Below are positions 41,684 through 49,525 of a DNA stretch of 64,000 bases, piece after piece. This stretch comes from Kiritimatiellia bacterium. GTDB lineage: Bacteria > Verrucomicrobiota > Kiritimatiellia > RFP12 > UBA1067. Position 1 is the first letter of the stretch. Each line of letters starts with the position of its first letter. The position numbers and the translations under genes were made by a program. The notes beneath the pieces were generated by a model that saw nothing but the letters and a program-made list of their open reading frames with translations, had not been told where the DNA came from and searched no databases. Where the stretch lies: NCBI GenBank assembly GCA_017447805.1, contig JAFSMR010000032.1, positions 20,803 to 84,802 of the forward strand. The letters run 5' to 3'.

Positions 41684-42963
41684 AATTCCTCGAAGAAATT
41701 TTCGCCTCTCGCAGATTTGGCATGAAGCCAGGCCTTGAGACAATTCGCGCCATTGCTTCGGCTCTCGGCGATCCGCAGCTTGAATTTCCTTCTATTCATA
41801 TCGCAGGAACAAACGGGAAGGGCGCGGTTTCTGCGATGTTGGATGGGGCGCTCCGTTCGCTCGGATTAAAAATCGCACGCTATACTTCGCCTCATCTCGT
41901 AGCGATAAACGAGCGCTTTTTTATAGACGGCATGCCAGTCACCGACGAAAAGCTGGAAAATGGCGCGAAGAAAATAGCGGCTTTATCTAAAAATCTGGAA
42001 TCTTCCTTTTTCGAATCTCTTACTGCGCTTGCATTTTCTATCTTTGCAGAAGAGAAAGTCGATTTCGCCGTGCTCGAAACAGGCCTCGGCGGACGACTTG
42101 ATGCTACGAATATCTGCCGGCCGAGTCTAACAATTATTACACGCATTGGCCTAGACCACTGTGATTGGCTTGGCGATACTCTTGAAGCCATCGCAAAGGA
42201 GAAGGGTGGTATCATTAAAAAGGGCGTGCCGGTAATCTTGGGTGAAAATGCTCCGGAGGTTGTAGAGATAATAAAAACGATTGCCGCCGAAAACGCCGCG
42301 CCGTTTATCTACGCGCCGGATATCGCTTGCGCGCAAATGATTCCCGATGGCTTTTCTCTCCCCGGCGCATTCAATCGCGAAAATGCCGTAACGGCAATCG
42401 CAGCGTTGATTGCGATGAAGGATTTTCGAATTCTCCCGCCCAAAATCCTTGAGTCTTTTGCATCCGGCGCCGAAGATATTATTCCCGGCATCGGTGCTTT
42501 TACGAATATCGTTTGGCCAGGACGCTTCCAGCGTATAGGCAGATTTATTGTCGATGGCGCGCATAATCCGCCAGCCGCTCTAGCTCTAGCTCGCGCTCTT
42601 TCGGAAGAAAACTTGCGCGACCTCGTCCTCGTCGCAGGCTTTTGTGGCGATAAAGATATAGATTCGACTTTGAATATCTTGAAACCTTTCGTTTCCAAAG
42701 CTTTGGCGATAAAAACCAATAATCCCCGCGCCCTCGAAGCTGAAGCGCTTGCCGAAAAAATGCGCTCTTGCGGTATTGATGCCAAAAGCTCCCCAAGTCT
42801 TCATTCCGCGCTTGAAAGCGCAAAAGCTTTAGCGTCATCGGATATTCTCATTTGCGGCTCGCTCTTCCTCGTCGGCGAAGCGCTCATCGAACTCGATGCC
42901 TACCCTTGGCCCTTAAATCGCTTCGACCCCTCCGAGCTCCTCTCCTCCTCCCCCGCTAGATAA
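41680..42963 (+). CDS. folC: folylpolyglutamate / dihydrofolate synthase
   Basis: 427 residues, Mur-ligase-like. ATP loop HIAGTNGKGAVSAML, TSPHLVAINERFFIDG, the folate-family motif ETGLGGRLDATNICRP, DHCDWLGDTLEAIAKEKGGI, WPGRFQRI and IVDGAHNPPAALALA. Adds glutamate to dihydropteroate or folate. Complements folP in this window. Overlaps the preceding gene by ATGA. The C-terminal tail is Ser/Pro-rich and followed by a repeat-rich intergenic region. Confidence 0.93.
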   Translation: MKFLEEIFASRRFGMKPGLETIRAIASALGDPQLEFPSIHIAGTNGKGAVSAMLDGALRSLGLKIARYTSPHLVAINERFFIDGMPVTDEKLENGAKKIAALSKNLESSFFESLTALAFSIFAEEKVDFAVLETGLGGRLDATNICRPSLTIITRIGLDHCDWLGDTLEAIAKEKGGIIKKGVPVILGENAPEVVEIIKTIAAENAAPFIYAPDIACAQMIPDGFSLPGAFNRENAVTAIAALIAMKDFRILPPKILESFASGAEDIIPGIGAFTNIVWPGRFQRIGRFIVDGAHNPPAALALARALSEENLRDLVLVAGFCGDKDIDSTLNILKPFVSKALAIKTNNPRALEAEALAEKMRSCGIDAKSSPSLHSALESAKALASSDILICGSLFLVGEALIELDAYPWPLNRFDPSELLSSSPAR

Positions 42964-42974
42964 ATCCGGCGCAT

Positions 42975-43170
42975 GGGTTAATTAACCATGTAGATCATGT
43001 AGAATCATGTAGATTGATTATGGTTTTTATCTCGCGCAGAGGCGCAGAGGCGCTGAGGTTGTTCGGTAGGGCTCATCGCCCTGCTCACCGCTGAACCAAA
43101 AATACGACTACGACTACAACTACAACTGAACACCTGAACTTCTGAACACCTGAACAACTGAACGATGCCG
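42975..43170. repeat. intergenic short tandem repeats
   Basis: Several low-complexity runs in a row: ATGTAGATC-type (42987-43018), CGCAGAGG (43033-43051), the GGGCTCATCGCCC hairpin motif (43066-43080), ACGACTACA-type hexamers (43102-43127) and TGAAC-N3 octamers (43127-43163). No gene seen here. Confidence 0.8.
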
Positions 43171-43200
43171 GAGGCGCCCAATTTTTATAAATTTTCCCCA

Positions 43201-43229
43201 TTGAGCTAAGAAGAAATATTTGATATAAT
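43201..43229 (+). promoter_or_regulatory. promoter of the structured RNA
   Basis: TTGAGC (43201-43206), exactly 17 bp, TATAAT (43224-43229). Transcription expected to start near 43236. Confidence 0.8.
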
Positions 43230-43235
43230 GTGTGC

Positions 43236-43525
43236 GTTCTTTGGGATGGGTCACTTGTCTAACGATGGTGCGAGGGCTTGACCTGAGGGATAATATAGTC
43301 TGGATGACGCATGGCTTTGGTCTAGTCTACTACATGTGAGCCGACCTGTGCCTTAAACGCTCTAGATGTATGATTAACGCTGCAAAGCGGTCGTTTTGAG
43401 AAACGTGAGAAATTTCTAAAATAGACGACACAATGCTGTGTAGGTGCATTAGCGCTTACCTCTCTTCGTGTTTCTATTAGGGTTATTCTCACGACCTCTC
43501 AAAAGACACGATTAGAGGTCTTAAT
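43236..43525 (+). ncRNA. candidate structured non-coding RNA, ~290 nt
   Basis: No ORF, a good promoter in front and a terminator hairpin at the end. Local stems seen: CGCT-GCAA-AGCG with a GNRA-type tetraloop (43378-43389); CGTTT-TGAG-AAACG (43392-43405); AATGC/GCATT (43432-43450). A long-range pairing CGTGAGAA (43404-43411) with TTCTCACG (43486-43493) competes with both the CGTTT hairpin and the terminator stem by shared bases. I find no signature of tmRNA, 6S, SRP RNA or RNase P. It ends ~95 bp upstream of the acyltransferase gene and could be a trans-acting RNA or a leader with switchable termination. Confidence 0.65.
43493..43525 (+). terminator. terminator hairpin of the structured RNA
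   Basis: GACCTCT (43493-43499) pairs with AGAGGTC (43514-43520), followed by TTAATTTAT. The loop is 14 nt and the T tract is interrupted, so it may be a moderate terminator. Confidence 0.65.
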
Positions 43526-43620
43526 TTATACCATAAGATTGTTGTCAGACGGCAGAGCGATAAAAAAGGCATGCCAATCTTGCCGTGCAGATTGGCAACT
43601 TATAACATAGCGCGGCAGAA

Positions 43621-44685
43621 ATGATATGGAATTGGAATATGAGTGACCAGATCTCTGCTAAAGTTAGTGAGAAGATTAGAAATATGAGCCTTATTTGTGC
43701 TTTTCTTGTTGTTTCAATACATGTTGATTGGCCAGATGGTATTCCTCTATCTGCCGGATGGTTTATATATAATGTTGTCAAGGAAGGTGTTGCGCGTATA
43801 GCAGTTCCATTTTTCTTCATTGTTTCTGGTTTCTTTCTTGCACAGCATTTCAATGAGGAAAAATGGCATGATAGAGAAGTAAGAAAACGGCTTAAGTCGC
43901 TAGTTGTCCCTTTCGTTACCTGGTCGATAATTACACTTGTAGCAATAACGCCGCTTAGTATTATTGCAGATATTATAGCGCACAGACCATTCGGGACGAG
44001 TATTTACTTTATTGACCAATATAATTACTTGATGGTCTTTGGATTTGATTTAGCAGATTTCCCCATACATGTACCGCTTTGGTATGTTCGATGCCTGTTT
44101 TTGTTTGTATTGGTTGCTTTTGTGTTTAAGTGGCTTGTGGAGAAATTAGGCTATATGTGGCTATGCGCCGCGTTTTTATTTAACTTATTTCGTGCGGATA
44201 TCATTTCAAATGCGGGGCTATCAGAATTCTTTCGTATGGGTTTTTCCGCGTCTGGAATATTCTACTTTTCTCTCGGCATATTCTTTGCAAGGCATAAAGT
44301 AAGTTGCCTTTCAAATAAAGGTGCTCTGATTTGCGGCATAGCTGGCTGTTTGCTTCTTACGACTAATGTTGTATTTGTATACAACGAGTGGCGGTATGGT
44401 GGTTACTTGATGAGCATAGCTTTGCCGTTTTTGATTTATTTCGTTTGGCATTTTATTAGTGATAAAAAATGGCCTAGATGGTTGACGAACTGCAGCTTCC
44501 CGATATTTTTGATGCACACAATCATGTTTGGATACCTAGCGGTTATATTGAAGAGATTGCCGCTTACGGAGCTACAAAATGCATGTTTTATGTATTTTGC
44601 AAGTATTATAGGGTCAATAGCGATTACGGTGATATTGCGGCGCTTTTCCCCGAGGCTGGCAAGCTTGCTTTTCGGCGGCAGATGA
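43621..44685 (+). CDS. acyltransferase-3 family membrane protein
   Basis: 354 residues with ~10 TM segments. Family features: VVSIHVDWP with the catalytic-type His in the first TM region, and RIAVPFFFIVSGFFLA with the conserved Arg. Such enzymes O-acylate surface sugars or other envelope compounds. Base composition is clearly more A/T-rich than the flanking housekeeping genes, suggesting horizontal acquisition. The start is uncertain: 43621 or the ATG six codons on (MSDQISAK), which has GGAATTGGAAT in front. Confidence 0.85.
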   Translation: MIWNWNMSDQISAKVSEKIRNMSLICAFLVVSIHVDWPDGIPLSAGWFIYNVVKEGVARIAVPFFFIVSGFFLAQHFNEEKWHDREVRKRLKSLVVPFVTWSIITLVAITPLSIIADIIAHRPFGTSIYFIDQYNYLMVFGFDLADFPIHVPLWYVRCLFLFVLVAFVFKWLVEKLGYMWLCAAFLFNLFRADIISNAGLSEFFRMGFSASGIFYFSLGIFFARHKVSCLSNKGALICGIAGCLLLTTNVVFVYNEWRYGGYLMSIALPFLIYFVWHFISDKKWPRWLTNCSFPIFLMHTIMFGYLAVILKRLPLTELQNACFMYFASIIGSIAITVILRRFSPRLASLLFGGR

Positions 44686-44829
44686 GTCTGCTGTTTAATG
44701 TTGCCAGTTACAAGTTTGGGCGGCGGTCACGCTTTATCCGCCCTATGTTGTAGCCGTTCATGTAACATGTGAGGGCCGTTAGGTCTGAACAAATCAATGA
44801 TTCAATGACCATTTGCTTTTCGATATCTG

Positions 44830-45020
44830 ATTTTGGATATCCCAAAACAAGCGGTTGTTTTGGTCCGGCGAGTTTCAGATATCGAAAAACAAGCGGTTGA
44901 TTTCGTCCGGCAGGTTTTGAATATCCCAAAACAAGCGGTTGTTTTGGGCCAGCGAGTTTCAGATATCGAAAAGCAAGCGGTTGTTTTGGCTCGGCGCGTT
45001 TTGGACGAAGGAAAACAGCC
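44830..45020. repeat. 42-bp tandem array with hairpin in each unit, alternating A-B-A-B
   Basis: The core ACAAGCGGTTG or CAAGCGGTTG recurs with GCGG at 44851, 44893, 44935 and 44977, exactly 42 bp apart, plus a degenerate fifth. Units 1 and 3 (GATATCCC...) have a perfect stem CCAAAACAA-GCGG-TTGTTTTGG. Units 2 and 4 (GATATCGA...) are alike and differ from 1 and 3. The plus strand reads as 14-residue repeats (DIEKQAVVLARRVL) without a credible start codon. The rest of 44690-45150 shows nothing else. Confidence 0.88.
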
Positions 45021-45155
45021 GATTGGAGCGGATTTTCGGCCTTCAGGGGGCAAAAATAGGGGATGGTTGTGAAATTTTTAGACCTGATTTTTCAAAAAAA
45101 ATCTGCGTTTTGCCCAATGTTTACAGGCATTTTTGTACAACCGAAAAATAGTGTA

Positions 45156-45185
45156 TTGACAAAAAATGGTGCCTCGTTATATAAT
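45156..45185 (+). promoter_or_regulatory. promoter of the 81-aa gene
   Basis: Consensus TTGACA (45156-45161), an 18-bp spacer and TATAAT (45180-45185). A near-copy of the whole promoter lies at 45544-45573. Confidence 0.85.
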
Positions 45186-45225
45186 ATGGGCCATCTAACG
45201 GGCAATAACCGTAAAGGAGTAAATC

Positions 45226-45471
45226 ATGATAAGTAAGTCGAGCGGGAAACGTTCCTGCGCACAAAAACTAATGATGGGGATGGCAGCACTCCATCTCGAA
45301 CAGCATCCGGACTGGAAACCGCAGGCCGCAGCAGCCAGTATCTTCAGGTTGCTCAGAAACTGGGATATCGAAGGCAAATATGCCGGCATAAAGGTGTTTC
45401 AGAAGTCCTTTTGCAGGTTTCTAGATAAGAAAAAAGGGGACGGTAAAACGGCCAAGAAAGGGGAAATGTAA
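45226..45471 (+). CDS. small basic protein, 81 aa, unknown
   Basis: AAAGGAG ribosome site 8 bp before the ATG and a strong promoter. The sequence MISKSSGKRSCAQKLMMGMAALHLEQHPDWKPQ continues through a helical segment SIFRLLRNWDIEGKYAG to a Lys-rich tail (FLDKKKGDGKTAKKGEM). Rich in Lys/Arg; no family recognised. Strong expression signals and an own terminator-like hairpin argue that it is real. Confidence 0.65.
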   Translation: MISKSSGKRSCAQKLMMGMAALHLEQHPDWKPQAAAASIFRLLRNWDIEGKYAGIKVFQKSFCRFLDKKKGDGKTAKKGEM

Positions 45472-45480
45472 AGCGATAGC

Positions 45481-45517
45481 GTGCGTTTCACCCAATAAAA
45501 TCAAGGGTGAAATGCAC
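45481..45517 (+). terminator. 13-bp hairpin after the 81-aa gene
   Basis: GTGCGTTTCACCC pairs with GGGTGAAATGCAC (one G-U), loop AATAAAATCAA. No U tract follows, so it may be an mRNA-stabilising hairpin or weak terminator. The loop plus right arm resemble plus-strand 8073-8098. Confidence 0.6.
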
Positions 45518-45543
45518 ATTTGAAAAATTTTCAAAATATATAC

Positions 45544-45573
45544 TTGCAAAAAACCGGTACCTCATTATATAAT
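45544..45573 (+). promoter_or_regulatory. near-copy of the 45156 promoter
   Basis: TTGCAA (45544-45549), an 18-bp spacer and TATAAT (45568-45573). The spacer GGTACCTCATTA corresponds to GGTGCCTCGTTA of the first promoter. It drives into repeat DNA. Confidence 0.65.
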
Positions 45574-45595
45574 ATGAAGCGTCAAAAGGAACCGA

Positions 45596-45830
45596 AAATT
45601 ACGAATGACGAATGACGAGTTACGAATGAAGGAAGATTTTATGTTAATTAAGAATGACGAATCAGGTAGGGCGGCGCCCATCATGCCGCCGAAGAGAAAA
45701 TTAACAATTCCTCTCTCCAACTCCAACTCGAAACTCCAACTAAAAACTAAAACCTTCAACGAAATCTAAAGGGATGGCCACCCTACCGAACTACTAACTA
45801 CTAATTCCTAATTTCTAATTTCTAACTAAA
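45596..45830. repeat. heptamer-type repeat block with a repeat-built ORF
   Basis: GAATGAC-type 7-mers (45603-45630), then ATG at 45641 opening a 42-codon frame (to 45769) after GAAGGAAG. Then CTCCAACT-type runs (45713-45750), and TAATTTC-type 7-mers (45790-45828). The ORF has a ribosome site and promoter 45544 upstream, yet its codons are mostly repeat units, so coding is doubtful. Confidence 0.75.
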
Positions 45831-45867
45831 AAACGCCCCTTCCAAAGGGCAATCGGAGATAATACAC

Positions 45868-46584
45868 ATGAACGAAATCGCAAAAGAAAGAAGAGAGAGA
45901 GAAAGAACCAAAGAGAGAGAAGAAGAAAGAAAACTCTCTCACCACAACGCGCGCGGCGCTTGGAAAATTTGTGATCAAGTCGATGAATACTTCGTCATGA
46001 ATTACAGCTCGCAGGATGGCAAGCCAATGGATTTGTCGAATCCCATGGGACCCAACCCGCGGAAAAGACCCGAAGCGTGGGATAGCAAGCAAGTCGATTT
46101 CTTCCTTGCAGCGAAATACAAAGTCATGGAAAAGCACCTTTCGATAACCATCGAGCAAATCAAGGAGTGGGTCATTTTCATCTGGGAAAGAGATTATGCA
46201 TTCCGTGATGGAACGGAAATCAACAAGCGAAATTTCATACGCTCGCTTCGTGCTTTTTGCAAGTTGTATCCAATCTATCAGTTGCAGGAGCAAAAATGCA
46301 AGATTGCCCAAAACAAACAAGCGGCTGAGCAAGCAAAGGAAGCTGCTCATAAGACGCCCTCACAGCTCGCCGATGAGAAGCGCCGCGAAAATGCCGCCGC
46401 GGCAAAATTCACAAATGACGATTGGCAACTCTGTTTCGAAGAGTGCCGCAATTGCATCGAAAAAAACGGCGTGCGCCTCTGCGCGGCCGGATGCACGATT
46501 CCTGCGAACAAGCGCCCTCGTCCCATGCCCCCGCGCGAATGCGCGCAATACACGCCGCGCACCACTGGCGCAGCCGCGCAATGA
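45868..46584 (+). CDS. orphan protein with Cys cluster, 238 aa
   Basis: GGAG 11 bp before the ATG. The N-terminus is a highly charged stretch (KERRERERTKEREEERK), followed by a globular part (WKICDQVDEYFVMNYSSQDGKP; ITIEQIKEWVIFIWERDYAF), an Ala/Lys/Gln-rich helix and a C-terminal cysteine group CFEECRNCIEKNGVRLCAAGC that could bind metal. No family recognised. It is flanked by repeat DNA on both sides, and sits next to a restriction-modification system. Confidence 0.6.
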   Translation: MNEIAKERRERERTKEREEERKLSHHNARGAWKICDQVDEYFVMNYSSQDGKPMDLSNPMGPNPRKRPEAWDSKQVDFFLAAKYKVMEKHLSITIEQIKEWVIFIWERDYAFRDGTEINKRNFIRSLRAFCKLYPIYQLQEQKCKIAQNKQAAEQAKEAAHKTPSQLADEKRRENAAAAKFTNDDWQLCFEECRNCIEKNGVRLCAAGCTIPANKRPRPMPPRECAQYTPRTTGAAAQ

Positions 46585-46665
46585 CGAATTACGAATAACG
46601 AATGGAGGAATATTTTATATTAATGAATAATGACAAGGGGTCATCGCCCCGCAGCCGCCGAACGC
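46585..46665. repeat. second copy of the GAATGAC-type repeat element
   Basis: GAATTACGAATAACGAATGGAGG, then AATATTTTATATTAATGAATAATGAC, parallels 45622-45660 (GAATGAAGGAAGATTTTATG, then TTAATTAAGAATGAC). It is followed by GGGGTCATCGCCCC, the dispersed hairpin motif. Confidence 0.75.
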
Positions 46666-46709
46666 TGAAACACCGCTCGCTCCCTATTGCGCCAAGCGAG
46701 AGAATATGG

Positions 46710-46769
46710 TATAATACAGCGCATAAAATGAATGAAAGCAATGACAGACTACACAAAAGGTGGGATTAG
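46710..46769 (+). promoter_or_regulatory. promoter and 13-codon leader ORF of the methylase gene
   Basis: Extended -10 TGGTATAAT (46710-46715). The expected start of transcription is near 46722. An ORF MNESNDRLHKRWD (46728-46769) begins within ~6 nt of it and precedes the methylase gene by 54 bp. It could be a leader peptide controlling methylase expression (inference). Confidence 0.45.
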
Positions 46770-46823
46770 CTTTACCTTATGGTGAGGTTGCCCATGATCA
46801 TGTAATTTAATTGAGAATATAAA

Positions 46824-48404
46824 ATGTATAGCTTAAAAAATAAATCGCCTGTTAAAACGAAGCCTCTAAGTCGAATTAATGGAGGGACAATTCTATGCGT
46901 AGTTGCACTTTCTGTTTCTGAATTTCAGCCGCTTAGAGAGCAGATAGAACAAGCGAGGGTCATTCATGCCACTGATACACCTAGAGCAATTAAACAAGAA
47001 TTTGGACAATACTTCACGCCGGCGAATATTGCTGATTTTATGGCATCGCTATTCCCCACATCAAGTGGCTATCTTAATATCCTTGATCCAGGTGCTGGGA
47101 TAGGTAGCCTTTCTTGTGCACTTGCTGAACGTATCGCATCAGAGAAATGGGATGTTGATTCAATATCGGTTGATGCATATGAACTAGATCAATCGCTTAT
47201 TGGAGATTTGCACAAAAATCTTAAATGTGCCTTCAATGACGATTGTTGTAGTGTTAACGTTTATAATGAAGATTATCTTGAAGCGACAGCGCGGAAAGAG
47301 GCTAAAGGAGATAAACCAGGATACTCTCATGTTATAATGAATCCGCCATATAAAAAAATTCGTACATTTTCAAGAGAACGTGAAGCGGTTAAATCTTTTG
47401 GCCTAGAGACAGTAAATCTCTATACGGCTTTTATGGGGGCGGCGATAGTTTCTACAATTGATGGAGGAAGGATTGTAGCGATTGTTCCGCGAAGTTTTTG
47501 CAACGGCGCTTACTACAAGCAATTTCGAGAATTTATGCTTGAGCGGTGTGCAATAGAACGCATACACCTCTTTGATAGTCGTAACACTGCATTCAAGGAA
47601 GATGCGGTCTTGCAGGAAAATATCATTATAATGCTTCAAAAAGGCGCTCACCAGGGAGATGTGGAAATTTCGCATTCAAAGGATGATTCGCTTAAAGATA
47701 TACAGTCTCATTTTGTGCCATTCGTAGATATTGTAAATCCTGCCGATCCTGAGATGTTTATCAATATTCCGCCACATGACGATAAATTTGGTGCAGAGAA
47801 TTTGCAAGGTTTCCAATCAACGCTTCAAGATATCGACATCCAAGTTTCTACTGGTGCAGTAGTAGATTTTCGTGTAAAAGATTACCTTAGGATGAACCCG
47901 GAAATAGGAACTGTTCCTCTTATTTATCCAACGCATTTTAAGAATTGGCGCATTTGCTGGCCTGTAAAGTCTAAGAAACCTAATGCTATAGTGAACACAG
48001 AAACGACAGTAAAATCCCTACTGCCGCGCGGCTATTATGTTGTAGTAAGGCGATTCTCAGCTAAGGAAGAGAAGCGTCGTCTTGTAGCAACGCTTGTAAC
48101 TCCCGATGATTTTAACTCAGATAAAATAGCGTTTGAGAACCACCTAAATGTTTTCATGCAAAATAAACATGGTCTTGACAAGCAGATTGCCTACGGATTG
48201 ACGGTGTGGCTCAATACTACCTGGTTGGATAATAAGTTCCGCCTATTTAGTGGGCACACTCAGGTAAATGCTACGGACCTTCGCAATCTTCCTTACCCAT
48301 CAAAAGATACGCTATCTAGGATGGGATATATGCTAGAAATGGAACACGAGTGGTCACAAGATGTATTTGACAAGATTGCAAAGGAGGCAACCAATGGCAA
48401 ATAA
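46824..48404 (+). CDS. N6-adenine DNA methyltransferase of a PstI/BsuBI-type system
   Basis: 526 residues. After EFGQYFTPANIADFMASLF comes the SAM motif ILDPGAGIGSLS and the catalytic motif MNPPYKK (N6-adenine type, Eco57I-like gamma arrangement). The C-terminal ~300 residues contain the target-recognition region. It overlaps the restriction gene by 11 bp. A/T-rich composition compared with neighbours suggests transfer. The N-terminal start is uncertain; the first ~30 residues (MYSLKNKSPVKTK) may not all be native. Confidence 0.9.
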   Translation: MYSLKNKSPVKTKPLSRINGGTILCVVALSVSEFQPLREQIEQARVIHATDTPRAIKQEFGQYFTPANIADFMASLFPTSSGYLNILDPGAGIGSLSCALAERIASEKWDVDSISVDAYELDQSLIGDLHKNLKCAFNDDCCSVNVYNEDYLEATARKEAKGDKPGYSHVIMNPPYKKIRTFSREREAVKSFGLETVNLYTAFMGAAIVSTIDGGRIVAIVPRSFCNGAYYKQFREFMLERCAIERIHLFDSRNTAFKEDAVLQENIIIMLQKGAHQGDVEISHSKDDSLKDIQSHFVPFVDIVNPADPEMFINIPPHDDKFGAENLQGFQSTLQDIDIQVSTGAVVDFRVKDYLRMNPEIGTVPLIYPTHFKNWRICWPVKSKKPNAIVNTETTVKSLLPRGYYVVVRRFSAKEEKRRLVATLVTPDDFNSDKIAFENHLNVFMQNKHGLDKQIAYGLTVWLNTTWLDNKFRLFSGHTQVNATDLRNLPYPSKDTLSRMGYMLEMEHEWSQDVFDKIAKEATNGK

Positions 48405-49458
48405 CGAATCTAGAAATCGTAAACTCAAGATAAAAGAAGCGATTGATATTCTCTCTCAGTTAGCGCTTCCGAGAGCACAATTAAATGAGCGCACGGCATA
48501 TTGCCTCCTTGCTCTACTTAGACTTGTTCCTAGCTTGAAATGGTCTGAATCGGGAAATCCCCTTGTTGGCATAACACCTATGATGGAGTTTGCCAGAGTT
48601 CATTACGGAAAGAATTATGCGCCGAATTCACGTGAGACATTTCGCCGATTCAGCATGCATCAGCTTGTACAGGCTGGTATCGCACTTTACAATCCTGACA
48701 AACCTGATCGGCCTGTGAACAGTCCTCGCGCTGTTTATCAAATCTCGCCGGAAGCGCTCAAGGTCGTCAAAATGTATGGTACGAAGGCTTGGAAATCAGA
48801 ATTGGCAAAATTCAAACAACTAGCACCTACGCTTTTGTCTCAATATGCTCGCGAACGCGAAATGGACATGGTAAATATAAAAACTCGCGACGGACAAAAT
48901 ATCTCGTTGTCTCCAGGCAAGCATAGCGAATTGATATGTTTGATTATAGAAGAAATGGCTCCTCGTTTTCTTCATGGTGCGACGCTCGTCTATATTGGCG
49001 ACACTGGTGATAAGTGGAGTTATTTTGATTCTGAACTTGCAGAACGGTTGGGATTGACGGTTAAACAACATGGCAAGATGCCTGATATTGTCATGTGGAT
49101 GGAGGATAAGAAATGGCTTATTCTTATTGAATCCGTTACATCGCACGGCCCTGTAGACTCTATACGCCGGATTGAATTGGAGAAACTTTTTTACATGGCA
49201 CCCGAAAAAATCTATATTTCCGCATTTCCTAATAAACGTACCTTTGCTCGTTTTGCGCCCGATGTTGCTTGGGAGACTGAGGCGTGGGTCGCGGACAATC
49301 CAACTCATACATTTCAACGGCTCTCGCTTCCTCGGCCCTTACATTTGATACAATGTACCTTTTTCAAAACCGAAGAAAATTGTAAACGCTATCTGCTCAA
49401 TTGCGCAAAGGACTCGGCATTCAATCAAAGCCAGTGTCAGTCAATACAGCATAAATAA
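48394..49458 (+). CDS. type II restriction endonuclease, BsuBI/PstI family
   Basis: 354 residues, start ATG with AAGGAGG 6 bp upstream. Family hallmarks: a helical N-terminal domain, VYIGDTGDKWSYFD, then the catalytic stretch HGKMPDIVMWMEDKKWLILIESVTSHGPVDSIRRIEL (a D...E-x-V-type nuclease core). PstI and BsuBI cut CTGCAG; whether this enzyme has the same specificity cannot be read from sequence. CTGCAG does occur in the window (e.g. near 11253 and 12116), so the methylase must protect the genome if the specificity is shared. Confidence 0.9.
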   Translation: MANNESRNRKLKIKEAIDILSQLALPRAQLNERTAYCLLALLRLVPSLKWSESGNPLVGITPMMEFARVHYGKNYAPNSRETFRRFSMHQLVQAGIALYNPDKPDRPVNSPRAVYQISPEALKVVKMYGTKAWKSELAKFKQLAPTLLSQYAREREMDMVNIKTRDGQNISLSPGKHSELICLIIEEMAPRFLHGATLVYIGDTGDKWSYFDSELAERLGLTVKQHGKMPDIVMWMEDKKWLILIESVTSHGPVDSIRRIELEKLFYMAPEKIYISAFPNKRTFARFAPDVAWETEAWVADNPTHTFQRLSLPRPLHLIQCTFFKTEENCKRYLLNCAKDSAFNQSQCQSIQHK

Positions 49459-49525
49459 TGTATAGCTCATCGCCCCACGGCCGCCATACCGTTACCCATT
49501 CTTGTCTTTGGGGACTACAAGGTCT

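Noticed and set aside
43236..43525. tmRNA, 6S RNA, RNase P RNA or retron RNA
   Set aside because: No tRNA-like ends or tag reading frame, no RNase P core motifs, too long for 6S, and no reverse transcriptase nearby.
44478..44753. 91-aa ORF beginning MVDELQLPDIFDAHNH
   Set aside because: It overlaps the acyltransferase gene in another frame and has no ribosome site; the amidohydrolase-like start is chance.
44830..45020. CRISPR array or protein-coding repeats
   Set aside because: The whole 42-bp unit is repeated, so there are no unique spacers; neither strand offers a start codon with a ribosome site.
45641..45769. 42-codon ORF as a confident gene
   Set aside because: It is built from repeat units with no protein-like character; kept only as a finding.
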